Below, piece after piece: positions 1 to 7,524 of a stretch of DNA of 18,349 nt. The notes under the pieces were generated by a model, which searched no databases, was not told where the DNA came from, and worked only from the letters and a program-made list of their open reading frames with translations. Numbering within the stretch: the stretch's first letter is position 1; each line of letters opens with the position of its first letter. The stretch is from Alphaproteobacteria bacterium (GTDB lineage Bacteria; Pseudomonadota; Alphaproteobacteria; Puniceispirillales; Puniceispirillaceae): positions 1-18,349 of the forward strand of contig JADHLK010000010.1 of the NCBI GenBank assembly GCA_016780695.1, given 5' to 3'. A program made the translations under genes and the position numbers.

Positions 1-2
1 CC

Positions 3-914
3 AGCATGACCTTGCACAAAATCGCCTCCATGCTGCCGCCCGGGGTGGTCAATATTGTGACTGGCAGTGCGGGTGAGATTGGGGATGAGCTGGTCTCGCA
101 TCCGCTGGTTCGGTTTGTTAATTTTACCGGCTCGGTGGATATTGGCCGCCGCGTGATGCGGACAGCGTCGCAGAATTTGACCCCGGTCACGCTGGAGCTG
201 GGCGGCAATGATGCGGCGATAGTCTGTGCGGATGCGCATCTTGATGAGAGTGTTTTCAAGAATATGTATCTGGGTGCTTTTATGTCGAGCGGCCAGATTT
301 GCATGGCTCTGAAGCGGCTTTATGTGCATCGCTCGCGCTATGATGAGGTGGTGGACGGGCTGACAGCCGCCTGTGAAAAGGTGGTGGTTGGCGACGGGCT
401 ATTGCCAGAGACAACAATGGGGCCGCTGAATAATAAAAAACAGCAGCAGATAGTCCAGAATATGATCTCTCAGGCGCGCGCCTCCGGGGCAGAGCTGCGC
501 GAATGTGGTGAAGTGCCGGATGAAGAATTGTATCGGCGTGGTTATTTCCAGAAACCGACATTGGTCTATAACCCAGATCACCGGCTGGATATTGTGCGCG
601 AAGAACAATTTGGACCAGCCTTGCCGATCATGCCTTTTGATACCGAGAATGAGGCGGTGCAGCTGGCCAATGATTCCAATTTTGGCCTCTGTTCTTCGGT
701 CTGGACAGAGGATCGTGACCGGGCTGTGCGGCTGGCCCGCCAGCTGGAGGCTGGCTATACCTATCTGAACGGGCATGGCCCGGCGGCACAGGATTTCCGC
801 GGCCCGTTCGGCGGCTTCAAGGATAGCGGGATTGGCCGCAATCTTGGCTATGAGGGGGTTGTGCAGTTTCAGGGTTATCATTCTATCTCCAGCCAGCCCG
901 GCTGGTTGTTCTGA
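3..914 (+). CDS. Aldehyde dehydrogenase, C-terminal part (5' end outside window)
   Basis: NAD(P)-dependent aldehyde dehydrogenase superfamily, oxidising an aldehyde to its carboxylate. The frame is already open at base 3, and about 303 codons are visible against a usual length near 480-500, so the N-terminal part of the cofactor domain lies upstream of the window. Counting from the ATG at base 6, the ELGGND motif carries the general base Glu (about residue 64) and SSGQIC carries the nucleophile Cys (about residue 99). EEQFGP and the C-terminal GPFGGFKDSGIGR motif are also present. The substrate cannot be told from sequence. The sugar-acid dehydratase starts about 100 bases downstream on the same strand, so a semialdehyde from sugar-acid breakdown is a reasonable guess. 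ATG 6 is internal to the gene and is not its true start. Confidence 0.9.
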   Translation, partial: SMTLHKIASMLPPGVVNIVTGSAGEIGDELVSHPLVRFVNFTGSVDIGRRVMRTASQNLTPVTLELGGNDAAIVCADAHLDESVFKNMYLGAFMSSGQICMALKRLYVHRSRYDEVVDGLTAACEKVVVGDGLLPETTMGPLNNKKQQQIVQNMISQARASGAELRECGEVPDEELYRRGYFQKPTLVYNPDHRLDIVREEQFGPALPIMPFDTENEAVQLANDSNFGLCSSVWTEDRDRAVRLARQLEAGYTYLNGHGPAAQDFRGPFGGFKDSGIGRNLGYEGVVQFQGYHSISSQPGWLF

Positions 915-963
915 GGGCGGATGATTTTTTGCCTGTCCGCAAGATTTTGCTGTTAACATCAAC

Positions 964-983
964 CCGGCTTTGAAAAGGGCCGG
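964..983 (+). other. Small GAAA-tetraloop hairpin in leader of dehydratase gene
   Basis: The 98-base gap between the aldehyde dehydrogenase stop and the dehydratase start can fold CCGGCTTT against AGGGCCGG around a GAAA loop. This is eight pairs, two of them G-U. No T-run follows, so it is not a standard intrinsic terminator. It may be a processing or stabilising hairpin, or chance. Confidence 0.25.
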
Positions 984-1000
984 TGAAAAGGCAGAAGACA

Positions 1001-1006
1001 GGGAGA
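1001..1006 (+). promoter_or_regulatory. Ribosome binding site deciding the GTG start at 1013
   Basis: GGGAGA lies six bases before GTG 1013. The GTG at 983 in the same frame has no comparable site and falls inside the small hairpin, so 1013 is the preferred start. Confidence 0.6.
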
Positions 1007-1012
1007 AAGAAT

Positions 1013-2812
1013 GTGAAAGGCAAAAAACGGACGGTTGAAACATTACGGTCGCGCCAATGGTTTGGCAGTCAAGAGGATGTCGACCATACCGCCAACTATA
1101 CCGAACGCTATCTGAATTATGGCCTGACCCGCGATGAGCTGGCAGGCGGCAAGCCGATCATTGCGATTGCCCAGACTGGCTCTGATCTCAGCCCGTGTAA
1201 CCGCCATCACATGGAACTGGCCAAGCGGGTGCGCGATGGTATTACCGCTGCCGGGGGAACCGCGCTGGAGGTGCCGGTGCATCCGATACAGGAAACCAGC
1301 AAACGGCCCACCGCTATGCTGGATCGCAATCTGGCCTATCTCAGTTTGGTTGAATCGCTCTGTGGCTATCCGATTGACGGGGTGGTGCTGATGATCGGTT
1401 GCGACAAGACGACCCCAGCCCTGTTGATGGCAGCCGCGACAGTGGATATTCCGGCGATTGCCCTGTCCGTGGGGCCGATGCTGAATGGCTGGCTGGATGG
1501 CAAGCGGTCCGGGTCCGGCACGATTGTTTGGCACGCCCGCCAGCTGAAGGCAGCTGGCAAGATAGATGATACAGAATTTGCTGAGCTGATCGCCTCATCT
1601 GCCCCGTCTGTCGGCTATTGCAATACGATGGGCACGGCCTCAACGATGAATTCGCTGGCTGAAGTGCTGGGAATGCAGCTGCCTGGCTCAGCAGCGATAC
1701 CAGCCCCGCATCGCCAGCGCGGCCAGACAGCCTATGCCACTGGCCTGCGTATTGTTGACATGGTCTGGGAGGATCAGCGCCCGTCAACCATCATGACAAG
1801 ACAGGCTTTTGAAAATGCAGTTGTTGCCTGTTCTGCGCTGGGCGGGTCCACCAATGCGCCTATCCATCTGAACGCGGTCGCCCGCCATCTGGGTGTTGAG
1901 CTGGATAATGATGATTGGGAAAGATTGGGCCATCAGGTGCCGCTGCTGGTAAATATGCAGCCCGCTGGTGACTATCTGGGAGAGGATTTTCACCGTGCTG
2001 GCGGCGTTCCGGCGGTGCTCAAGGCTTTGATCACGGGCGGGCTGTTGCCGCATCCGGACGCGATAACAGCAAATGGCAAAAGTCTGGCAGAAAATTGCCA
2101 GATGGCAGAAATTCTGGACCAAGAGGTGATACGCCCGCTTGACCAGCCGCTGAAAGAGGCGGCCGGGTTTTTGAATCTCAGCGGTAATCTGTTTGAGTCT
2201 GCGATGATGAAAACCTCGGTTATTTCCGGCGAATTCCGCCAGCGCTATTTGTCCAACCCAGAGGATCCAAACGCCTTTGAAGGCTGGGCTATGGTCTTTG
2301 ACGGGCCAGAGGATTTTCGCGCCCGCATTGATGATCCGGCCCTCAAGATTGACGAGCAGGCTATTTTGGTGATGCGCGGGGCTGGGCCGATTGGCTATCC
2401 GGGCGGGGCTGAGGTGGTGAATATGCGCCCGCCTGACTATCTGATTAAAAAAGGCATAACCGCGCTGGCCTGTATTGGCGATGGGCGGCAATCGGGAACC
2501 TCCGGCTCGGCCTCTATCCTCAATGCCTCCCCGGAAGCAGCAGAAGGCGGTGGTCTGGCCTTGCTGGAAACTGGCGACAGGCTGCGTATTGATCTAAATA
2601 ATAGCCGGGCTGATATGCTGGTGGAACCAGAAGAGCTGGCCCGGCGGGCAGCAGCATTGGCTGAGCAGGGCGGCTATCCCTATCCAGAAAGCCAGTCACC
2701 CTGGCAGGCTATTTTCCGCCAGCAGGTGCGCCCGTTCAAGGATGGTATGGTTTTGAAGGATGCTGAGGGGTTTCGCTCCATCGGGGATACGATACCGCGC
2801 AATAACCACTGA
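1013..2812 (+). CDS. IlvD/Edd-family sugar-acid dehydratase (L-arabonate/D-xylonate dehydratase-like)
   Basis: Fe-S dehydratase that removes water from an aldonic acid to give a 2-keto-3-deoxy acid; acts in the cytoplasm. The protein is 599 aa from GTG 1013 (609 aa if GTG 983 is used), close to the usual ~580-600 aa. Three cysteines expected to ligate the [2Fe-2S] cluster are present: Cys62 in SDLSPCNRHH, Cys130 in GCDKTTPA and Cys203 in GYCNTMGTAS. Their spacing equals that recalled for Rhizobium L-arabonate dehydratase (59/127/200). The SGTSG motif with the catalytic serine is at 494-498. The IAQTGSDLSPCN and ALSVGPMLNG motifs point to the sugar-acid branch and not to branched-chain amino acid IlvD. 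The upstream aldehyde dehydrogenase fits a non-phosphorylative sugar-acid route. The exact sugar acid is not determined. Confidence 0.88.
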   Translation: MKGKKRTVETLRSRQWFGSQEDVDHTANYTERYLNYGLTRDELAGGKPIIAIAQTGSDLSPCNRHHMELAKRVRDGITAAGGTALEVPVHPIQETSKRPTAMLDRNLAYLSLVESLCGYPIDGVVLMIGCDKTTPALLMAAATVDIPAIALSVGPMLNGWLDGKRSGSGTIVWHARQLKAAGKIDDTEFAELIASSAPSVGYCNTMGTASTMNSLAEVLGMQLPGSAAIPAPHRQRGQTAYATGLRIVDMVWEDQRPSTIMTRQAFENAVVACSALGGSTNAPIHLNAVARHLGVELDNDDWERLGHQVPLLVNMQPAGDYLGEDFHRAGGVPAVLKALITGGLLPHPDAITANGKSLAENCQMAEILDQEVIRPLDQPLKEAAGFLNLSGNLFESAMMKTSVISGEFRQRYLSNPEDPNAFEGWAMVFDGPEDFRARIDDPALKIDEQAILVMRGAGPIGYPGGAEVVNMRPPDYLIKKGITALACIGDGRQSGTSGSASILNASPEAAEGGGLALLETGDRLRIDLNNSRADMLVEPEELARRAAALAEQGGYPYPESQSPWQAIFRQQVRPFKDGMVLKDAEGFRSIGDTIPRNNH

Positions 2813-2822
2813 TCAGCTGGTC

Positions 2823-2878
2823 CTGATTATTTGTTCCAGATCATTTGTTTCAGGTCATTTGGCCCTGATTATTTGGCC
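2823..2878. repeat. Tandem repeat, four 14-bp copies between convergent genes
   Basis: Four head-to-tail copies, each exactly 14 bp: CTGATTATTTGTTC, CAGATCATTTGTTT, CAGGTCATTTGGCC and CTGATTATTTGGCC. The array begins 10 bases after the dehydratase stop. Its last copy runs over the stop and last codons of aroQ on the other strand. Copies differ at a few positions, so the array is not a recent slippage product. It cannot form a clean hairpin and is not an obvious terminator. Confidence 0.85.
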
Positions 2879-3309
2879 CGCAGCAGCTTTTCCGCCCGCT
2901 GCAACCCGGCCACATAGCCATCTGTGCCAAAGCCGGCGATCACCCCTTCAGCCCGCAAGCTGACAAAAGAGGTATGACGGAAGCTCTCGCGCTGGTGGAT
3001 GTTGCTGATATGCACTTCCAGAACCGGCCCGTCAAAGGATTTCAGCGCGTCCAGCAACGCCACCGAAGTATGGCCATAGGCGCCGGGATTAATAACAATC
3101 GCAGCTGCTTTTCCGCGCGCCTCATGCACCCATTCCAGCAAGGTGCCTTCATGATTGGTCTGGCGGAAATCGATTTCGCTATCAGCCGAAGCCGCCGCCC
3201 GGCATTTTGCCTCTATATCTGCCAGCGTTTCAGAACCGTAGATTTGCGGCTCACGCTTGCCCAGCAGGTTCAGATTGGGGCCGTTCAGGATGAAGATAAG
3301 ATGCGCCAT
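2869..3309 (-). CDS. aroQ: Type II 3-dehydroquinate dehydratase
   Basis: Converts 3-dehydroquinate to 3-dehydroshikimate, step three of the shikimate pathway (or part of quinate breakdown); family members form a soluble dodecamer. From ATG 3309 the protein is 146 aa, the usual length. LNGPNLNLLGKREPQIYG carries the catalytic Tyr24 in the flexible lid. NPGAYGHTS (74-82) and EVHISNIHQRESFRHTS (99-115) supply the Asn and His of the active site. A longer frame opens at 3357 but adds 16 residues unlike the family and would overlap the candidate -10 box, so 3309 is preferred. The gene stands alone, convergent with the dehydratase. It is not next to accB/accC, a frequent arrangement in proteobacteria. 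Its last codons lie in the 14-bp repeat. Confidence 0.93.
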   Translation of the reverse strand: MAHLIFILNGPNLNLLGKREPQIYGSETLADIEAKCRAAASADSEIDFRQTNHEGTLLEWVHEARGKAAAIVINPGAYGHTSVALLDALKSFDGPVLEVHISNIHQRESFRHTSFVSLRAEGVIAGFGTDGYVAGLQRAEKLLRAK

Positions 3310-3355
3310 TGGCTTGCCGCCTGTTTTGCAGGAAAGACGAGGTTGTTTTCTGTGC

Positions 3356-3361
3356 ACTATA
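3356..3361 (-). promoter_or_regulatory. Candidate -10 box for aroQ
   Basis: Read on the minus strand, TATAGT followed by GCAC lies about 47 bases before ATG 3309 and resembles a sigma-70 -10 element. No convincing TTGACA-like -35 box is seen at 16-18 bases upstream, so this is tentative. Confidence 0.35.
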
Positions 3362-3440
3362 GCAAGGGTTCAGCGAATTTCATCTGTTTTTTACCGCCGC
3401 CTGTATGCCGACAGGCCCTCCAGCATAGCTGCGTGCGGCA

Positions 3441-3465
3441 AAACCGGCCTGTAACTGGCCAGTTT
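3441..3465. promoter_or_regulatory. Palindrome in aroQ/acyl-CoA ligase divergent region, possible operator
   Basis: AACTGGCCAGTT at 3453-3464 is a perfect 12-bp palindrome. It overlaps a larger imperfect inverted repeat, AAACCGGCC (3441-3449) against GGCCAGTTT (3457-3465), with one mismatch and a seven-base loop. The site is in the 231-bp space between divergently transcribed genes (3310-3540), where operators are expected. It is followed by a T-run, but there is no plus-strand gene before it to terminate. A regulator-binding site is the better reading; the regulator is unknown. Confidence 0.4.
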
Positions 3466-3480
3466 TTATGCATTGCTTGA

Positions 3481-3512
3481 AAAACCAGCGGTTTTCCTGT
3501 CTGATTGAAAAC
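3481..3512 (+). other. Alternative hairpins in leader of acyl-CoA ligase gene
   Basis: AAAACC (3481-3486) pairs with GGTTTT (3490-3495) across a three-base loop. The same GTTTTC (3491-3496) can instead pair with GAAAAC (3507-3512). The two structures exclude each other and end about 28 bases before the start codon. They are short and A/T-rich, so they may be weak or fortuitous. Confidence 0.25.
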
Positions 3513-3540
3513 AGCCTTTTCTTGTTTGCCGGAGCGACTG

Positions 3541-5184
3541 ATGAGCGAAAATCTGGATAGCATCAATGACGGGTTCATGGACCCGCGCCCAGCCAATTTC
3601 GTGCCGCTCTCCCCGCTGAGCTTTATCCGCCGCGCTGCCACCATATTCGGCAGCTATGATGCCTGGATCTATGGCAACAGACAGGCCAGCTGGGCAGAGT
3701 GTTACGGGCGGGCGGTGCGGCTGGCCAGTGCGGTGCAAAAAGCCGGGGTACGCCCCGGCGGTGTGGTCACCCTGATCGCTGCCAATACGCCGGAAATGTT
3801 TGAAGCCCAGTTCGGGGTTGCCATGGCTGGGGCGGTTCTCAATACGGTCAATATCCGGCTAGACACAGAGACCCTCAGCTATATTCTCGATCATGCGGAC
3901 AGTCAGCTCTTGATAACCGATGCCGCCTTTGCAGACCGGGTCGGCCCGGCACTGGCACAATCAGCCCGCGCTGATATTCCGGTGATTGATATTGTGGATC
4001 AGCAGGAGCCCGCCTCGGCGGCCGGGACACGGCTGGGCAGCCTGAATTATGAGGCGTTTCTGGCGACCGGCGATGCAGATTTTGACTGGCAGTTGCCAGC
4101 AGATGAATGGCAGGCCATGTGCCTGAACTACACCTCCGGGACCAGCGGGAGGCCCAAGGGGGTGGTCTATCATCATCGCGGGGCCTATCTGATGGCCATG
4201 GGCACAGTGCCTGCCTGGGATGTGCCCGCCCATCCGACCTATCTCTATACAGTGCCTATGTTTCATTGCAATGGCTGGGGGCACGCCTGGATGCTGGCCT
4301 TGCTGGCCGGCCGGGCGGTGCTGACCAGAACGCTGAATGCTGAGATGATTTTTGATTTGCTGCATCGCTACCGGATTGACCATTTTGGCGGCGCGCCGAT
4401 CATTCTGGGAATGCTGGTCAATGCAGACCCGGCGATTCGCAAAAAGCCGGATTGGCCGGTCAAGGTGATGACCGCCGGGGCCCCGCCTCCTGCTGCTATT
4501 CTGGAAAAGACCGAAGAGCTGGGATTTGAGGTCATGCAGGTCTATGGGCTGACCGAAACTTTCGGCCATACGGTGCAAAGTGCCTGGCTGCGCGATTGGG
4601 ATCAGCTTGATTTTTCAGCCCGTGCCGCGATCAAGGCTCGGCAAGGGGTCTGCTTCCCACATACTGAAGGGCTGGAAGTCCTCGATACAAAAACGGGCCA
4701 GCCAGTGCCGGCAGATGGCGAAACGCTGGGTGAGGCTGTTATCCGATCCAATACGGTGATGAAAGGCTATCATAAAAATGCCGAGGCCACCGAAGCCAGC
4801 ATGGCAGGCGGCTATTTCCGATCCGGTGATCTGGCGGTGCGCCATCCGGACGGCCATATAGAGGTCAAGGACAGGCTGAAGGATATTATCATATCAGGCG
4901 GCGAGAATATCTCATCTGTTGAGCTGGAAGGCGTGCTTTACCGGCATCCGGCAGTTGGCTTTGCCGCTGTGGTCGCCATGCCGGATGAGAAATGGGGAGA
5001 AAGCCCTTGTGCCTTTATTGAGCTGAAAGACGGGGCCGAAGCAGAGGAAGCCGATATTTTGGGCTTTTGCCGCGCGCATCTGGCCGGTTTCAAAATGCCG
5101 AAAAAAGTGGTGTTTGGCGAATTGCCGAAAACCGCCACCGGCAAGATTCAGAAATTTGAGCTGCGCGCCCGCCTGCAGCAATAG
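3541..5184 (+). CDS. AMP-dependent acyl-CoA synthetase (fatty acid / methylmercaptopropionate ligase-like)
   Basis: ANL-superfamily enzyme that activates a carboxylic acid with ATP and CoA to an acyl-CoA. The start at ATG 3541 is chosen because GGAG (3531-3534) lies six bases upstream; an in-frame TTG at 3505 has no such site. The protein is 547 aa. Motifs in order are the phosphate loop YTSGTSGRPKGV (197-208), VPMFHCNGWGH (238-248), GLTETFGH, YFRSGDLAVRHPDG, DRLKDIIISGGENISS and the C-terminal PKTATGKIQKF, with catalytic Lys535. PMFHCNGW and the N-terminal PLSPLSFIRRAATIFG are typical of the branch holding plant acyl-activating enzymes and bacterial DmdB-like ligases, so a medium-chain fatty acid or 3-methylmercaptopropionate is possible. 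The gene converges with the beta-oxidation fusion gene with no intergenic base. Substrate unproven. Confidence 0.88.
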   Translation: MSENLDSINDGFMDPRPANFVPLSPLSFIRRAATIFGSYDAWIYGNRQASWAECYGRAVRLASAVQKAGVRPGGVVTLIAANTPEMFEAQFGVAMAGAVLNTVNIRLDTETLSYILDHADSQLLITDAAFADRVGPALAQSARADIPVIDIVDQQEPASAAGTRLGSLNYEAFLATGDADFDWQLPADEWQAMCLNYTSGTSGRPKGVVYHHRGAYLMAMGTVPAWDVPAHPTYLYTVPMFHCNGWGHAWMLALLAGRAVLTRTLNAEMIFDLLHRYRIDHFGGAPIILGMLVNADPAIRKKPDWPVKVMTAGAPPPAAILEKTEELGFEVMQVYGLTETFGHTVQSAWLRDWDQLDFSARAAIKARQGVCFPHTEGLEVLDTKTGQPVPADGETLGEAVIRSNTVMKGYHKNAEATEASMAGGYFRSGDLAVRHPDGHIEVKDRLKDIIISGGENISSVELEGVLYRHPAVGFAAVVAMPDEKWGESPCAFIELKDGAEAEEADILGFCRAHLAGFKMPKKVVFGELPKTATGKIQKFELRARLQQ

Positions 5185-5192
5185 CTAGCTAT
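5181..5192. other. 12-bp palindrome covering both convergent stop codons
   Basis: ATAGCTAGCTAT is a perfect palindrome. It contains the TAG of the plus-strand ligase (5182-5184) and, on the other strand, the TAG of the minus-strand fusion gene (5185-5187). There is no U-run on either side and no separate terminator between the two transcripts. Confidence 0.7.
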
Positions 5193-7521
5193 CTTCAGCG
5201 CTGCTGGCCGTCCCGTCCAGCATAGCAGAGATCATCTGATGCGTCTGGGCGGTTTGGGCCAGCCTGACAAAGCCGGCTCTTTCGCGGTCCATCAATTCCT
5301 GCTCACTCACCTCTGGCGCATCGCCCGGCTGGCGCACCGGGATAGTGCTGATCATCATCGCCACGGTGCGGTTATGGGCGGTAAAATCACCGCGCGCCAC
5401 GCCCTCATCCATGAAGGCTTGCATTTTTTCGCTCAACTCCGGGCTGCCCAGACGGGCCCGCGGCGGCTCAGGCGGGCGGTAGCTCTGCTGCATTTCTGCT
5501 ATCAGCCCCTTGGCCGCGGCAAATAACCGGTCTTTATTCATCACCTGAATATCGCGGCCGGGCAAAAAATACTGCCAGCGCGCGGCCTGCATCGGGGCGG
5601 TTCCAACAAGCCCATAGCCGATTTGTTTCCAGCAATTCCAGGCCGCTTTGTCCGTTTCAGCCCCGGTCGCCAGCCAGCGCAGAAAGCTCTCTTTTACACC
5701 GCCGCCGCCAGGCAACAGGCCTACGCCTGATTCCACCAGCCCGAGCGTTGAATTGGCGTGCACAGCCAGCCGGTCACAATGGGCCAATACCTCAAAACCG
5801 CCGCCCAGTGCCAGCCCGGACGGCGCCCCGATAACCGGAACTGGCGCATATTTCAAGGCCAGAACTGCTTGCTGAAAATCATTCAAGAAGGCATCTATGC
5901 CGGTCCAGTTAGCTGCCTCAATAAAGGCACGAAAGGCGTTCAGATCCACCCCGGCGGAAAAATGCTGGGCATCATTATGAATGATAATCCCGCGCCCGTG
6001 ATCCTCTGCGGCGGCGCGCACAATCTGCATGGAGTCAGCTGTCAGCGCGTTGGCCTTGGAATGAAATTCCACCAGCCGCAAATCCCCCTCCAGCGCATAG
6101 AGGCTGGCCGCATGGTTAGACAGGATGGGCTGCATCGCCTGGCGTGCCATCTGCAAGCGAAAGGCGCCCTCGGGCAAAAGTGCCGGCTGGTAGAGCCCGC
6201 CCGCCCGGCGAATTTCCAGCTGCCCCTGATTGGCGCGATAGAAAGGCCCGGCCTCTGCGCTGATACAGGCAGGCAAAGTGAGCCCGGCCTCTGTCGCAAT
6301 CTCGGCCAGGCGCGCCGGGCCGATCGCATCGATCATCTCAAACGGGCCGCGCTGCCAGTTAAAGCCGAGCTTCATCGCATCATCCAAATCTTGCGGATTG
6401 TCGGTGACCTCTCCCAGCAAGCTGGCCGCGTAGCACAGGATACGGGCCAGCACCCGCCGCGCAAACTGGCCATGCAGCGAGCTATCATCCAGCAGCACCA
6501 GCAAAGCTTCTTGTTGTCTGGCCTGTGCCGCCGCGGCCTTGATCGCCAGATCAGGCAGGGACGGGCTGACTGGGCGCCAGCTGCTGCCATCTGCCCCAGC
6601 TTCGATTATCCGAACCTGCCTGCCATTTTCTGTCTCTCGGTAAAAGCCGCCCTTGCCCTTATTGCCGGTAAAGCCATCTGCGATCATGGCGCGCATCAGG
6701 GCCGGGTCATGCCCCACCGCCTGAAACGCATCTTCTTCTGGCAGGATAGAGCGCAAGGAGGCTGCGACATCAGACATCAGATCAATACCGATCAGATCAT
6801 AAAGGCCAAAAATACCAGTTTTCGGAATCCCCATTGGGCGGCTGAACAGCGCATCAGCGGCCTCTATCGCAACGCCCATCTGCAAGGCTTCATGCAGCCC
6901 CACCTGCAAGGCAAACACCCCCACCCGGTTGCCCAGAAACCCCGGCGTATCGGCGCATCTCACCACCCCTTTGCCCAGAATTTGATCATTGAAACGGGCC
7001 AGCCTGTCGATAGTCTGGCTGTCTGTTTTCTCGCCGCGCACCAGCTCTAGCAGGCGCATGAATCGCACCGGGTTAAAATAATGGGTGATGGCAAAGCGGC
7101 GTTGGCGCGCCTCTGGCAAATCCTCAGTCAGCAGCCGAACCGGAATGGTAGAAGTGTTGGAGGTGATAATACAATCTTCGCTGACCAGCTTGTCCAGCCG
7201 TGCATAGAGCTGTTTTTTCAGGTCCAGCTGTTCGACCACCGCCTCAATGATCAGATCGCACCCGGCCAGCTGATCAAAATCATCTTCGATAGAGCCAACG
7301 GTAATCCGCCCGGCAAAATCGGCTTGCATCAGCTGCGGCGGCTCGCTGGCCAGCAGCCTGTCTATCGCCCTCTCGGCAAGGGATTTGTCCAGGCCCGGTC
7401 TGGCAGGCAAATCCAGCAGCAGCACCTCCAGCCCGGCATTGGCGATCTGGGCGGCGATCCCGCTGCCCATTGTGCCGGCCCCTAGCACCGCAATTTTGGC
7501 AAATTCACTTCCCTCGCTCAC
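5185..7521 (-). CDS. FadN-type fused 3-hydroxyacyl-CoA dehydrogenase / enoyl-CoA hydratase
   Basis: Bifunctional beta-oxidation enzyme that hydrates an enoyl-CoA and oxidises the resulting 3-hydroxyacyl-CoA with NAD. The protein is 778 aa, with the dehydrogenase first and the hydratase second, the order of Bacillus FadN and the reverse of FadB/FadJ. The Rossmann motif GAGTMG is at 14-19, and His147 in THYFNP and Glu159 form the dehydrogenase pair. DTPGFLGNRVG is at 191-201, with two C-terminal dehydrogenase domains between about 190 and 430. The hydratase domain covers about 475-680, with AQHFSAGVDL, Glu577 in GLALGGGFE and Glu597 in VESGVGLLPGGGG, so both crotonase glutamates are kept. The start is GTG 7521, with AGGGGTGA overlapping the stop of the preceding hydrolase gene three bases away, so translation is probably coupled. 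No thiolase or acyl-CoA dehydrogenase accompanies it here. Confidence 0.9.
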   Translation of the reverse strand: MSEGSEFAKIAVLGAGTMGSGIAAQIANAGLEVLLLDLPARPGLDKSLAERAIDRLLASEPPQLMQADFAGRITVGSIEDDFDQLAGCDLIIEAVVEQLDLKKQLYARLDKLVSEDCIITSNTSTIPVRLLTEDLPEARQRRFAITHYFNPVRFMRLLELVRGEKTDSQTIDRLARFNDQILGKGVVRCADTPGFLGNRVGVFALQVGLHEALQMGVAIEAADALFSRPMGIPKTGIFGLYDLIGIDLMSDVAASLRSILPEEDAFQAVGHDPALMRAMIADGFTGNKGKGGFYRETENGRQVRIIEAGADGSSWRPVSPSLPDLAIKAAAAQARQQEALLVLLDDSSLHGQFARRVLARILCYAASLLGEVTDNPQDLDDAMKLGFNWQRGPFEMIDAIGPARLAEIATEAGLTLPACISAEAGPFYRANQGQLEIRRAGGLYQPALLPEGAFRLQMARQAMQPILSNHAASLYALEGDLRLVEFHSKANALTADSMQIVRAAAEDHGRGIIIHNDAQHFSAGVDLNAFRAFIEAANWTGIDAFLNDFQQAVLALKYAPVPVIGAPSGLALGGGFEVLAHCDRLAVHANSTLGLVESGVGLLPGGGGVKESFLRWLATGAETDKAAWNCWKQIGYGLVGTAPMQAARWQYFLPGRDIQVMNKDRLFAAAKGLIAEMQQSYRPPEPPRARLGSPELSEKMQAFMDEGVARGDFTAHNRTVAMMISTIPVRQPGDAPEVSEQELMDRERAGFVRLAQTAQTHQMISAMLDGTASSAEDS

Positions 7522-7524
7522 AGC

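Noticed and set aside
3310..3357. Longer N-terminus for aroQ (start at 3357)
   Set aside because: It would overlap the candidate -10 box and adds residues not found in type II enzymes, which usually begin just before the LNGPNLNLLG motif.
3441..3470. Intrinsic terminator at the palindrome with following T-run
   Set aside because: On the plus strand there is no upstream transcript to end. The position between divergent starts fits an operator better.
5758..7050. 430-codon plus-strand open frame inside the beta-oxidation fusion gene
   Set aside because: It lies antisense to a gene with clear catalytic motifs and has low-complexity, arginine/glutamine-rich composition typical of a GC-rich shadow frame.
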